DNA from: an uncultured Flavobacteriales bacterium
GTDB lineage: Bacteria; Bacteroidota; Bacteroidia; Flavobacteriales_D; Sanyastnellaceae
Length of the DNA stretch: 64,000 bases
Direction of reading: 5' to 3'
Assembly: GCA_938074325.1 (NCBI GenBank)
Contig: CALJFZ010000002.1
Coordinates: 1-64,000 of the forward strand
Shown here in pieces: positions 9,178-19,500 of this stretch. Both the position numbers and the translations under genes were made by a program. Numbering within the stretch: position 1 is the stretch's first letter; every line of letters starts with the position of its first letter. Under the pieces are notes generated by a model. The model had not been told where the DNA came from. It searched no databases and was given only the letters and a program-made list of their open reading frames with translations.

Positions 9178-10062
9178 TTAACTGCCCAATGCCTCCCAAA
9201 GCAATAAGGCGACGACGGCCGACCCCATGGCCAGTCCGAGTTTGTTCTTGGCGTTGAGGCGTTCACTCAGCAGCCCCACAGATGCAGCAGCGCTAGCAAG
9301 GATGACGCCGAGGTTGTTGAGTGGCATGACGCCACTGCGTGCAAGGTTGACCTTGTCGTAGGTCTCGAGGAGGAAATACAGCGAGCCAAAATTGATGACG
9401 CCCAATAGCACGCCGGCTCCAACGGTAGTCCTGTCGGGAAAGAGGGGCTTGCGTCGATAAGCAACCCAGCCGAGTCCCGCCATGCACGCGGTGGTCAGTG
9501 GCAACGAGGCAAAGAGGTAGCGATGGGCGGTACTCTGCATGCAGCCTTCACCAGAGTAGGCTGCAAACATCAGATCAATCATGCCGCTTCCAAGGAAAAT
9601 GATCATCGGGATGATCCAACGGGAGGCTCCAGAAGCTGAATTCCCCTGGTTGCCTTTCCACGAGGACAATACAATTGCAGGGACAGCCAGGGCAATGGCA
9701 ATTCCTTTAGGCGCCGTGAGCTTATCTAGTGGGTCAAATGCGAGAAACAGCGCAACAGGCAATACCATGCTCAACTTGCTGGCGATGGAGGTGACGGTCA
9801 ACCCAATTTCTTGTGTCGCTCGCGCAATAAGTTGGAACAAGTAAATGAAGAGCAACCCCATGGCAAGCGCCACCCAGACCCAGGATTCACGTTGCACATC
9901 CTGAAACAAAGACACCCCATCGGCCAATACCCAACCCATGGCTGCGGCGACCCCGTAGTTGATCACAATGGCCTGAAATGTGTGGACTTCCCAACGCTTG
10001 AACATTTGGAACAGGAGGAATATCCCGGTGGAGAGCAAAATGCTGGTCAGGAGGTAAATCAC
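9178..10062 (-). CDS. EamA/DMT superfamily transporter
   Basis: Multiple hydrophobic helices (VIYLLTSILLSTGIFLLFQMFKRWEVHTFQAIVINYGV...). Likely GTG start at 10062; the ORF-track extension overlaps ribD. Confidence 0.75.
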   Translation of the reverse strand: MIYLLTSILLSTGIFLLFQMFKRWEVHTFQAIVINYGVAAAMGWVLADGVSLFQDVQRESWVWVALAMGLLFIYLFQLIARATQEIGLTVTSIASKLSMVLPVALFLAFDPLDKLTAPKGIAIALAVPAIVLSSWKGNQGNSASGASRWIIPMIIFLGSGMIDLMFAAYSGEGCMQSTAHRYLFASLPLTTACMAGLGWVAYRRKPLFPDRTTVGAGVLLGVINFGSLYFLLETYDKVNLARSGVMPLNNLGVILASAAASVGLLSERLNAKNKLGLAMGSAVVALLLWEALGS

Positions 10063-10078
10063 GCAACGAAAGTACGCT

Positions 10079-11176
10079 TCATTCGAAGACGTGGCGCGGG
10101 TGGAGAAAGTGCTCCCAAGTGTCGGGACCTTCAGTGCCCCTTGATGCTTCACCTTGCGGCATGCGACCGCAGGATGCAGGCAGCACAGGCGCCTTCAGGC
10201 CTGAGTGCAAGTCCCTCGGTGCTGTCCAGCGTTTGATTTCGTTCCAGCAGTCCGCATGGAGGAATGCATTCAAAACAGTGGCACCGCCTTCGACCAAAAT
10301 GCTCGATAATTCGTGGTCCGTGTAGAGCGACGCGAGTAGTTTGTCCAAGTCCTCACCGATGTCCCATGCGCAATGCACACTGCCAATGCTTTGGCCTGGG
10401 TCTGCACTGACATGGATGACAGCTTCACGGTCCTGCATGGTCGGCAGCGCCTCGGTGATTAACCCAGATGGGTCGAGCAAGACGACAGCTGGAGATGCGG
10501 CGTCAACCAGGCGGACAGTAAGTTTAGGTTCGTCAATCAACGCGGTCTGCGCTCCAACGGCGATGCCTGTTTCGAGTGCGCGCCAGTGGTGTGTCAACCG
10601 CTGTGCCTCGGCCCCGGTGATGGCGAACCCTCCGGAGCCCGGTACACGGTCCGCTTCAGAGCGACCGTCCATGAAGCCGTCCGCAGATTCCGCCCACTTC
10701 AAAACAACCCATGGCCTCGATTGCTCCATGTTCCAGAGGAATCGACGGTTTTGAAACCGAAGAGCATCTTCCAGGCATCCCGATTCGACTTCAATTCCTG
10801 CCTGTTGCAACCGCAGCATCCCACCGCCTTTTACCCGAGGATTCGGGTCCATGAGGCCGATGACTACACGCTTGGGTGCTACTTGTTCGATGAGGCCCGC
10901 ACATGCAGGCGTCTTGCCCACGTGGTTACAGGGCTCGAGAGTCACATACCAGGTGCTCCGAGCAAGAAGGTCTCGATCTGCTTTGGACACGGAGGCATAG
11001 GCTTCTGCTTCAGCGTGCCCTGCCCCGTGAGCACGGTGCCATCCTTCGCCAATGACGGTGCCATCTTCGGAGACAATGACGCAGCCCACCAGCGGATTCG
11101 GCGCTGCTGCATACTGCCCACGAGCGGCCAGTTCCATGGCGTGCCGCATGAACGCTTCGTCCGCGGATGTGAGCAT
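10079..11176 (-). CDS. ribD: Bifunctional diaminohydroxyphosphoribosylaminopyrimidine deaminase/reductase
   Basis: MRHAMELAARGQYAAAPNPLVGCVIV, HAEAEAY, TLEPCNHVGKTPACAGLI and reductase WAESADGFMDG motifs. Confidence 0.95.
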   Translation of the reverse strand: MLTSADEAFMRHAMELAARGQYAAAPNPLVGCVIVSEDGTVIGEGWHRAHGAGHAEAEAYASVSKADRDLLARSTWYVTLEPCNHVGKTPACAGLIEQVAPKRVVIGLMDPNPRVKGGGMLRLQQAGIEVESGCLEDALRFQNRRFLWNMEQSRPWVVLKWAESADGFMDGRSEADRVPGSGGFAITGAEAQRLTHHWRALETGIAVGAQTALIDEPKLTVRLVDAASPAVVLLDPSGLITEALPTMQDREAVIHVSADPGQSIGSVHCAWDIGEDLDKLLASLYTDHELSSILVEGGATVLNAFLHADCWNEIKRWTAPRDLHSGLKAPVLPASCGRMPQGEASRGTEGPDTWEHFLHPRHVFE

Positions 11177-11186
11177 GATGAAGGGA

Positions 11187-12056
11187 TTACGACGCTGCGG
11201 CGTCGAGCGTATTTTTCAGGAGCATGGCGATGGTCATTGGGCCAACTCCTCCGGGAACCGGTGTAATGTGGCCGTCCATGTTGGACAACGCATCATAGTC
11301 CACGTCTCCAGTTAAGCGCGTACCGGATTTTTTCGTCGCATCGGGAATTCGGTTGATGCCTACATCGATGACCACTGCACCGGGCTTGACCATGTCTGCT
11401 GTCACGAAGTGAGGCCTACCGATGGCCGCAATCAAGATGTCTGCGGATCGGGTGATGGCTTGGAGGTTCTGGGTGCGGGAATGGCACATGGTGACCGTGC
11501 AATTTCCGGGGTTGGCATTGCGGCTGAGAAGAAGGGTCATGGGCGTCCCTACAATGGCACTTCGTCCGATGACCACTGCGTGTTTACCGGAGGTTTCGAT
11601 GCCGTATCGCTTGAGCAATTCGATGATTCCCGCAGGGGTGGCGGGTTGGAATCCAGGCAGCCCTAAGCTTAGCTTACCCGCGTTGATGGGATGGAATCCA
11701 TCGACGTCCTTATCCGGATGCACAGCCTCAAGGACACGCTGGCTATCAATGTGATCGGGGAGGGGGAGCTGAACAATGAAGCCGTCAATGGCTTGATTCG
11801 CGTTCAGGGCCTCGACTTCTTGAAGAAGTTGCTCCTCTTGGATGTTTTCGGACAATTCCACCAGTGTGCTCTCGAAACCGACGCGTTCACACGCCTTGAT
11901 CTTATGGCCAACGTAGGCCCTGCTGGCCGGGTTGTCACCGACAATGATGGCTGCGAGGTGGGGTTTCTTGCTCCCGCTGGCAAGCCGTTCGGTAACGGCT
12001 TCTTTTATCTCATCTTGGATGGCCAATGAGGTGGCCTTGCCGTCTATGATTTGCAT
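11187..12056 (-). CDS. folD: Methylenetetrahydrofolate dehydrogenase/cyclohydrolase
   Basis: VGDNPASRAYVGHKIKACERVG, GFIVQLPLPDHID, VVIGRSAIVGTPM and GHITPVPGGVGPMTIAMLLKNT motifs. Confidence 0.97.
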   Translation of the reverse strand: MQIIDGKATSLAIQDEIKEAVTERLASGSKKPHLAAIIVGDNPASRAYVGHKIKACERVGFESTLVELSENIQEEQLLQEVEALNANQAIDGFIVQLPLPDHIDSQRVLEAVHPDKDVDGFHPINAGKLSLGLPGFQPATPAGIIELLKRYGIETSGKHAVVIGRSAIVGTPMTLLLSRNANPGNCTVTMCHSRTQNLQAITRSADILIAAIGRPHFVTADMVKPGAVVIDVGINRIPDATKKSGTRLTGDVDYDALSNMDGHITPVPGGVGPMTIAMLLKNTLDAAAS

Positions 12057-12071
12057 ACTCGACCAGTTTGT

Positions 12072-13409
12072 TTATCGACCCAAAGCAGAGAGGCCCGCCA
12101 TGCGGCTGCGTTTACCTCCTTTGCCCTTGGTCATGATGTGCATCATCTTTTTCATGTCTTGGAACTGCTTGAGCAGTCGGTTGACCTGCGCAATATCCGT
12201 TCCAGAGCCCTTGGCAATGCGCGCTTTACGCCGCGCATCGATGATTTCGGGCTTCGCACGCTCAGCGGGGGTCATGGATTGGATAATGCACTCAACTTGT
12301 TTAAAGCTGTTGTCGTCTAACTCGATGCCTTTTAGCGCTTTGGACATGCCCGGGATCATGCTCATTAAATCCTTGATGTTGCCCATTTTCTTGAGCTGCT
12401 GGATTTGGTTCATGAAATCCTCCAGGTCGAATTTGTTCTTGCGGATTTTGGCCTCAAGTTGAGCAGCTTCCTTTTCGCTGATGACCTGCTGTGCCTTCTC
12501 GACCAGACTCACGACATCCCCCATCCCCAAGATGCGGTCGGCCATTCGCTTTGGATGGAAAGTATCCAATGCGTCCATCTTTTCGCCTACACCGACAAAC
12601 TTGATGGGTTTTCCAACGACCGAGTGGATGGCCAGCGCAGCACCACCACGGGTGTCGCCGTCCAATTTAGTGAGGACAACTCCGGTAAAATCCAATGCTT
12701 CGTTGAAAGCTTTGGCGGTGCGCACGGCATCTTGACCGGTCATTGAATCGACCGTGAACAAAATCTCCTGAGGTTTCACAGTGTCGCGTACGGACTTGAT
12801 TTCGTCCATCATCGCTTCGTCGATGGCCAATCGGCCAGCGGTATCCACAATCATCGCCGAGTGGCCATTGGCTTTGGCATGTGCAAGTGCATTCTGCGCG
12901 ATGGCGACTGCATCGGTGTTTCCTGGTTCGGCATAGACTTCTACGCCTATTGACTCGCCCAATACCTTCAGTTGGTCGACAGCTGCTGGTCTGTGCACAT
13001 CGCAAGCAACAAGCAAGGGATTCTTCTTGTGCTTGTCTCGGAGGAGCTGTGCAATTTTGCCAGAGTGAGTCGTTTTACCGGCTCCCTGAAGACCGGCCAT
13101 GAGGACTGTGAACGGATTGCCAGTTGGTTTGAATTCCGCGGCAGCTGATCCCATCAACTCCGTTAACTCGGCGTGGGTGATTTTGATCAGCAGCTGGCCG
13201 GGTTTGATGGAGGTGAGGACTTCTTGCCCAAGTGCCTTGTCTTTTAGGCGTTGTGTGAACTCCTTCGCAGTCTTGTAATCTACATCGGCATCCAAGAGCG
13301 CTTTCCGGACTTCTTTGAGCGTCTCTCCGACGTTGACTTCGGTGATTTGACCGTGCCCTTTGAGCACTTGAAAGGCCTTTTCGAAGCGTTCTTGGAGGTT
13401 TTCGAACAT
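12072..13409 (-). CDS. ffh: Signal recognition particle protein Ffh
   Basis: GLQGAGKTTHSGKIA, DVHRPAAVDQL, DTAGRLAID, TKLDGDTRGGAAL and an M domain ending in GKGGKRSRMAGLS. Confidence 0.97.
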   Translation of the reverse strand: MFENLQERFEKAFQVLKGHGQITEVNVGETLKEVRKALLDADVDYKTAKEFTQRLKDKALGQEVLTSIKPGQLLIKITHAELTELMGSAAAEFKPTGNPFTVLMAGLQGAGKTTHSGKIAQLLRDKHKKNPLLVACDVHRPAAVDQLKVLGESIGVEVYAEPGNTDAVAIAQNALAHAKANGHSAMIVDTAGRLAIDEAMMDEIKSVRDTVKPQEILFTVDSMTGQDAVRTAKAFNEALDFTGVVLTKLDGDTRGGAALAIHSVVGKPIKFVGVGEKMDALDTFHPKRMADRILGMGDVVSLVEKAQQVISEKEAAQLEAKIRKNKFDLEDFMNQIQQLKKMGNIKDLMSMIPGMSKALKGIELDDNSFKQVECIIQSMTPAERAKPEIIDARRKARIAKGSGTDIAQVNRLLKQFQDMKKMMHIMTKGKGGKRSRMAGLSALGR

Positions 13410-13422
13410 CTTTTTTTTTGCG

Positions 13423-13430
13423 CAAATTTA
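13423..13430 (-). promoter_or_regulatory. Putative -7 element TAAATTTG upstream of ffh
   Basis: CAAATTTA on + strand, 13 nt upstream of the ffh ATG. Confidence 0.4.
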
Positions 13431-13565
13431 ACACGTCAAGGCCTGATTATACGCAGCTTTATCGCTTCGTTGAATCTGCTAATTTTCTCGATTGAAGGAT
13501 TTTTCTAATCGATGTGTTTGTTTTCATCCACGTTATTTCGTAATTTTCGGTTGCTTAACCTAGGA

Positions 13566-16500
13566 ATGATGCAGACAAAATTTTCCTTCTTACTCGGATT
13601 GCTGGTAGCCTTCTCGGGCTTTTCTAGCCCACTTTATGCTCAAACAGCTTGTTTTGGAGAGTCGAGCAGCGCAGATGCGCCCGCCGGATTCCAAATTGAG
13701 GTTGAAACCTTTGCTTCCTTTGACGGGAGCGAATCTTCACCTGCACTTGCTGAATTAGCAGGATCAACCACTTACCGTATTTACCTCAGTACTTCCGCCG
13801 AAATGGATTTCGTTTCAGCGGTGTACACCGATGGTATTGACGGTGAAGTTTCGTTGACCTCGAGCACGGATTTCTACATGAACGAATACGGCGGGTTGAC
13901 CGTGAATAACATCAACCCGGGATTGTTCTCGTTCTTTCCCGCATTGGAATACGATAGCCACGTGACCATTGGTCTGGCATCCGAAGCCGAGGCTGGAGAA
14001 TCTTCAATCATTCTGTCAGGAGAAGAAAATTGGGGCGACTCATTCCTTGCCGGTGGAGCTCTGAACATCAACAGTACAAACGCGCCTGCGGGCAGTGGTT
14101 GGTCTGTTCCTGCAGGTGCGACCAACGGTTATGCCGGTGATGACTTGCGTGTACTACTTGCTCAAGTGACCACAGACGGTGAACTCAATGGTTCTTTATT
14201 CATTGAATACATGGCTGTTGGCGCTACTGAAATGGCGAGTCACCAGTTTGGATTCTCGTCTGAAACCTGCGGATGCGATGATGCGGATGCGGCGAACTAC
14301 GATCCGTCGGTTACAATAAATGACGGATCATGTGTTTTCCCAGGTTGCACGGACGCGACCGCTTGCAACTTTGATTCAGGTGCCAACGAGGATGATGGTT
14401 CTTGCGACTACTGCTGCGATGCAGTTACTTCTTCCAATGCCGACTACGGCGTGGAAGTCGAGCTTCATGCGGTAGGTGGGATCACCGGACTCCGTACGTA
14501 CCGTTTATACGTTACCACAGCGAATGCCACCGACGTGTTGTCTGCCGTCTCAGGTTACGCTGCATACCCCTTGAACATTGAAACGACCACCGAATTTTAC
14601 CAGTACGAAGGAGCTGGCGGTGGTTTGACTCCCGCGAACTGGCAGCCTGCATTTGGACTCATTCCTATGTTCGCAGATGGAGCCTACGACTCTTACGTCA
14701 CCATCGGTTTGGACCAGGCAGCAGATGCTGGAGCTGGACAAGCAGATGTGACTCCTGTTTCCACGCCCGGAGAAGATTGGGGCGCTGAATTCGAAGCAGG
14801 CAACAACATTGCAATTTCATCGAGCTCAGGTGGAGCTTGGTTCATCTCTCCTGGTTCAACCAACGGCATTGCGGGTGATGATAACCGCGTTCTCATTGGA
14901 CAGTTTACGACCAGTGGTTACATGAGCGGAGATGTTTTCGTTCAGATTTTCCCTGAAGGCAACCAAAGCCTCAGCGAAGAAATTTACATTTCATGGACTT
15001 CGCCGCTCTGCGCCTGCACGGACGAAAGTGCGTGTAACTTTGATCCAACAGCTTTGTACGATGATGGCTCTTGCCAAGACGGACCTGCGTACTGGGGAGA
15101 GAACATCGACTGCGAGGGCAACTGCCTGAATGATGCGGACGGCGATTACGTCTGCGACGAGGACGAAGTGCCTGGTTGCTTGAACCCAGCAGCATGTAAC
15201 TACGTAGCAGCACCCACAGATTTGGTTGCCTGCGTATTCCCAGAAGAAGGACTTGATTGCGACGGCAACTGCTTGAACGACGTCGATGGAGACGGTGTTT
15301 GCGACGAGGACGAATCACAAGCCTGTACAGACGCTGCAGCTTGTAACTACAACGATGACCCTCTCGTGGATACCGATAATGCGCTTTGCGTTTACCCTGA
15401 TGCATTTGAGGATTGCGATGGCAATTGTTTCAATGACGCAGACGCTGACGGTGTGTGCGATGAGGCTGAAATTGACGGATGCACGGACGAGAGCGCTTGC
15501 AATTACGACGCTTCTGCAACCGATGAGGACGGCTCATGTGACTACTGTTGCGCAGCGGCAGCTTCGGTTGAAGGGTACAACATTGTGATTGAAACGGTTG
15601 GAACATCTCCTGAAGGAGCCATCCAACGCATGTACATCGAAACCCCGAACACTACAGACGTATTGTCTGCTGTAACGGGTGATTTGGTGAACCCAACCTA
15701 CATCCGCAGCACGCAAGGCTTCTACCAGTCAGCCATGATTACGGATGTGACTCCAAACGGAATCAACCCCGGGTTCTTTAGTTTCTTCCCTGACTTGGCT
15801 TATGACAGTTGGGTCACAATCGGAGTGGAAAGCAGCATCATCGGAGCAACTGAGTCTTCTGTTCAGGTAGTACCTGCCACAACAGATTGGGCTGCGAACT
15901 TCAATGCAGGAGGAGACATCGAAATGGAAGGTGAATTCGGTGACGGATGGTTCGTCACTTGGGATGAAACGGCTGGTACATTCACCAACGGTTTGTCCGG
16001 TGATGATAACAAAGTACTCGTGGGCCAATTCACCACCAACGGCATTTTGAGTGGTGAGTTATTCGTTCAGATGTTCCCAGAGGGCGATCAGCAGAACCCA
16101 ATCCAAGTACACTTGCCATTCGGATACGCGAGTGATGATACGGAAGCACCTTACTTCACATACGTGCCAGCGGACGTGACTCAGAGCTGTTCTGACGCAT
16201 ACCCCACTGAAATGGCAGTAGCAGAGGACGGTGGTTGCATTGCTGAAGTGGCTTTGGAATTGGTTGAAAGCATTGAACCTGCAGCATGCGGTTACACATT
16301 GACTCGCACCTGGACAGCAACAGATGCTTGGGGCAACTCAGCTACAGCAACGCAAGTGGTTTCGTTGGAAGACAACGATGCACCTGTTGCAATCGCTCAA
16401 GCGGATATGACCGTGGAGTGCATCGATGACTTGACTCCAGGTGCTGGTGTAGCGGAATTCCCAGTGAATTCTTACGACAACTGTGCTACCGACGATTTGA

Positions 16501-19500
16501 CATACGCCTATGAAGATGCTCTGTTCAATCCTGGAATTGACTTGACAGGTGTCACTGCTGATTTCCATGTTGAAATGGGCAAGAACATTGGCGGTCCATT
16601 TGGTCAATCACTCATTCTGGAAGCCAACGGCGTGACCATCGGCGACGGAGTAGAGATTGGTTACGATAATCTCTTGGAAAACCCATCAAACCACCGCGGT
16701 GCGATCGCGGTAGACGTGTCGGGCTCTTCCATCAATGCATTTGTTGAAGGAACAAACGGATTCCCTTACCAGTACGACTACGCTGTGGTGACCATCTCGA
16801 ACATGTCAGTAGACAACATCGCAGGTGTAACAGTGGGGGCCAATGGCATTGCTCCAGGAACTTCTGTTTCTGTATCAACCGATGGCAACAGCATCGTTCT
16901 CACCTGGGACGGCACGGCAACCTACACGGATGGTGAAGCTGCAGACTTCTCGGTGGATAACACCTCAACTTGCTTGGCCACTTCCGGTATCATGCGTACA
17001 TGGACCGTGACGGACGGTTGCAACAACTCGAGCACTGCTGTTCAGTACTTTACCATTGTTGATACGCAGGGCCCTGAATTCACTTCGACCCCAGCCAATC
17101 TGGAGTTGTCGTGCAACGATGAAATTCCTTCAGCTACAGTTGAAGCATCCGATTGCGGCAACGTGATGATCTCAGAGCCAGTGGATGTAATCCAAGACGG
17201 TTCATGTGGCGTTTCTTACACGGTATTCCGCACGTGGACTGCAACCGATGATTGCGGCAATGCATCTGAGTACACGCAAACGATCATGTTCACGGACACT
17301 GAAGCACCTGTATTTACGTCATTCCCTGAAGACGTGACTTACACAGCAGGCGATGACATGGTGGTCATGGAGCCAACTGCTTCGGATGATTGCAACGAAG
17401 TGACCATTTCTTACAGCGATAGCCAGGACAACAGCAGCATCGAACTGACGGTGATCACACGCACTTGGACGGCTACTGACGCTTGTGGAAACAGCGTGTC
17501 TGCTGATCAAATTATCACTGTTAATGAGGTATTGGGTTGCATGGACGATACCGCTTGTAATTACAACGCGGGTGCTTCATACGACGACGGTAGCTGCGAT
17601 TACTGCTCTTGTGGCAGTGGCGGTGAGGCTGGCTTTGGTCTCGAACTGGAGTTGGTGGCTAACCATGATGGTTCTACACCGGGATTGGCTGCTGGTATGA
17701 ATACGTACCGCGTGTACGTGACCACACCAAGTGCGGATGATTTCGTCAGTTCAGTATCGGGTGACGAAAACGTCCCAGCTTACTTGCGTACGACGACTTC
17801 GTTCTACCAGGACGCATTTGGCAGCATCAGCCCAGATAACATCAACGCTTTGTTCTACACGGTTGTCCCAAGCTTGGCTTACGACAGTTGGTTGACCATG
17901 GGCATTGAATCTGCGCCTGTGGGTGACGAAAGCGCCATCACGTTTGTTGAAGCGCCAGGCGATAACTGGACGGCTGAATTCAACGCGGGCAATGATTTGG
18001 AGATCGACAGTTTCTTCGGTGGCTCATGGTTCGCCTTGATCACTGCAAGCAATGGCTACGCAGGTGAAGATCAGCGTGTTTTGGTCGCTCAATTGACCAC
18101 AAGCGGTGAAGTCACGGGGCAACTCTACGTTCAAGTCTTCCCGAATGGAGACCAGAGCCAAGACACTTACTTGACACTGAGCTTCGGAGGAAACGAGTGT
18201 GGATGTACGGATGAAGCGGCATGTAACTTCGATTCCGAGGCAACATTTGACGATGGATCTTGTGCCTACCCTGAATTTGGCTACGATTGCGGTGGCAATT
18301 GCTTGAGCGATGTCGACGGCGACGGTGTGTGCGACGAGCTCGAAATCTTCGGTTGCACCACAGAAGGAAACTGCTTGTACGATCCAAATGCGACTGAGCA
18401 CGACGAAGACATGTGTCAAGTGTCGCCATTCTGCATTGGATGTAACGATGCGGCCGCTTGTAACTTCAATCCGAATGTGAATCCAGAACCCAACTTCAAC
18501 GACGGTTCTTGTGAATACCCAGAGGACGGATTCGATTGCGACGGAAGCTGCATTGATTCCAACGGCGACTTGATCTGCGACATCCTCCAAGGATGCGGTG
18601 ACCCAGCGGCTTGTAACTACGAGGAAGGAGTGGAGTACCCATCATTGGACTTCTGTGACTTCTGCAGCTGCCCGAATGTCATGAGCAGCGAAGACGGCTA
18701 CGGCATCGAAGTAGAGGCAATGGAGAGCGGCATTGAAGGGGCTACAACGTACCAGGTTTACGTGACCACCCCAACTTCAACGGATGTTGTAAATGCGATT
18801 TTGGGTAACGCAATGAATCCAATCATATTGGCTTCTTCCAGCGAAATCTACCAGAGCCCACAAGGTTCGGCTTTGCCATCACCTTCTGAAATGTTCGGAT
18901 TCTACCCTGAATTGGAGTACGACTCGTACGTGACCTTGGGCGCTGGAACGCCTGCAGAGGCAATGGACTTCCCGCCAACCGACGATGGAAATGCACCGGA
19001 TTGGGTTGCTTCTTTCGAGAACGGTGGCAACATCGTCATCGACGACGTAGTTGGTAGCGGTTGGTACATGAATGCCGATGTGATGGGCGAGTATGGAGTA
19101 GCAGGTGATGACAACCGTGTCTTGGTTGCTCAATTGACTACACCAGGTACTATCCACGGGCAGCTTTACGTGCAGGTCTTCCCAGAAGGACTGTCTGCTG
19201 GCAATACGCTCTACTTGACGCTGTCCTTCGGAAGCGACGCATGTGGATGTACTGATCCAATGGCGTGCAACTATGACGAAGCCAACGTCACGGACGATGG
19301 CACATGCTTCTACGCTGATGAAGGCGAAACGTGCGAAGGAACTTGCTTATACGACGGCTTTGATCCCGAAGTGGTCGCTAACGAGGCTGCTTACACCACA
19401 ACGTGTGAGGAAGCTGCAGATGACATCCGCCAGCCTGTCTTCGCAGATAACTGCGCTGAAAACCTCGACATTAGCTTCTCTGATGTGGTTACCATGGGCG

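Noticed and set aside
13410-13565. tRNA or small RNA in the ffh/giant-gene gap
   Set aside because: No cloverleaf arms, no TTCGA-type T-loop and no CCA end visible; only an A/T-rich promoter-like region.
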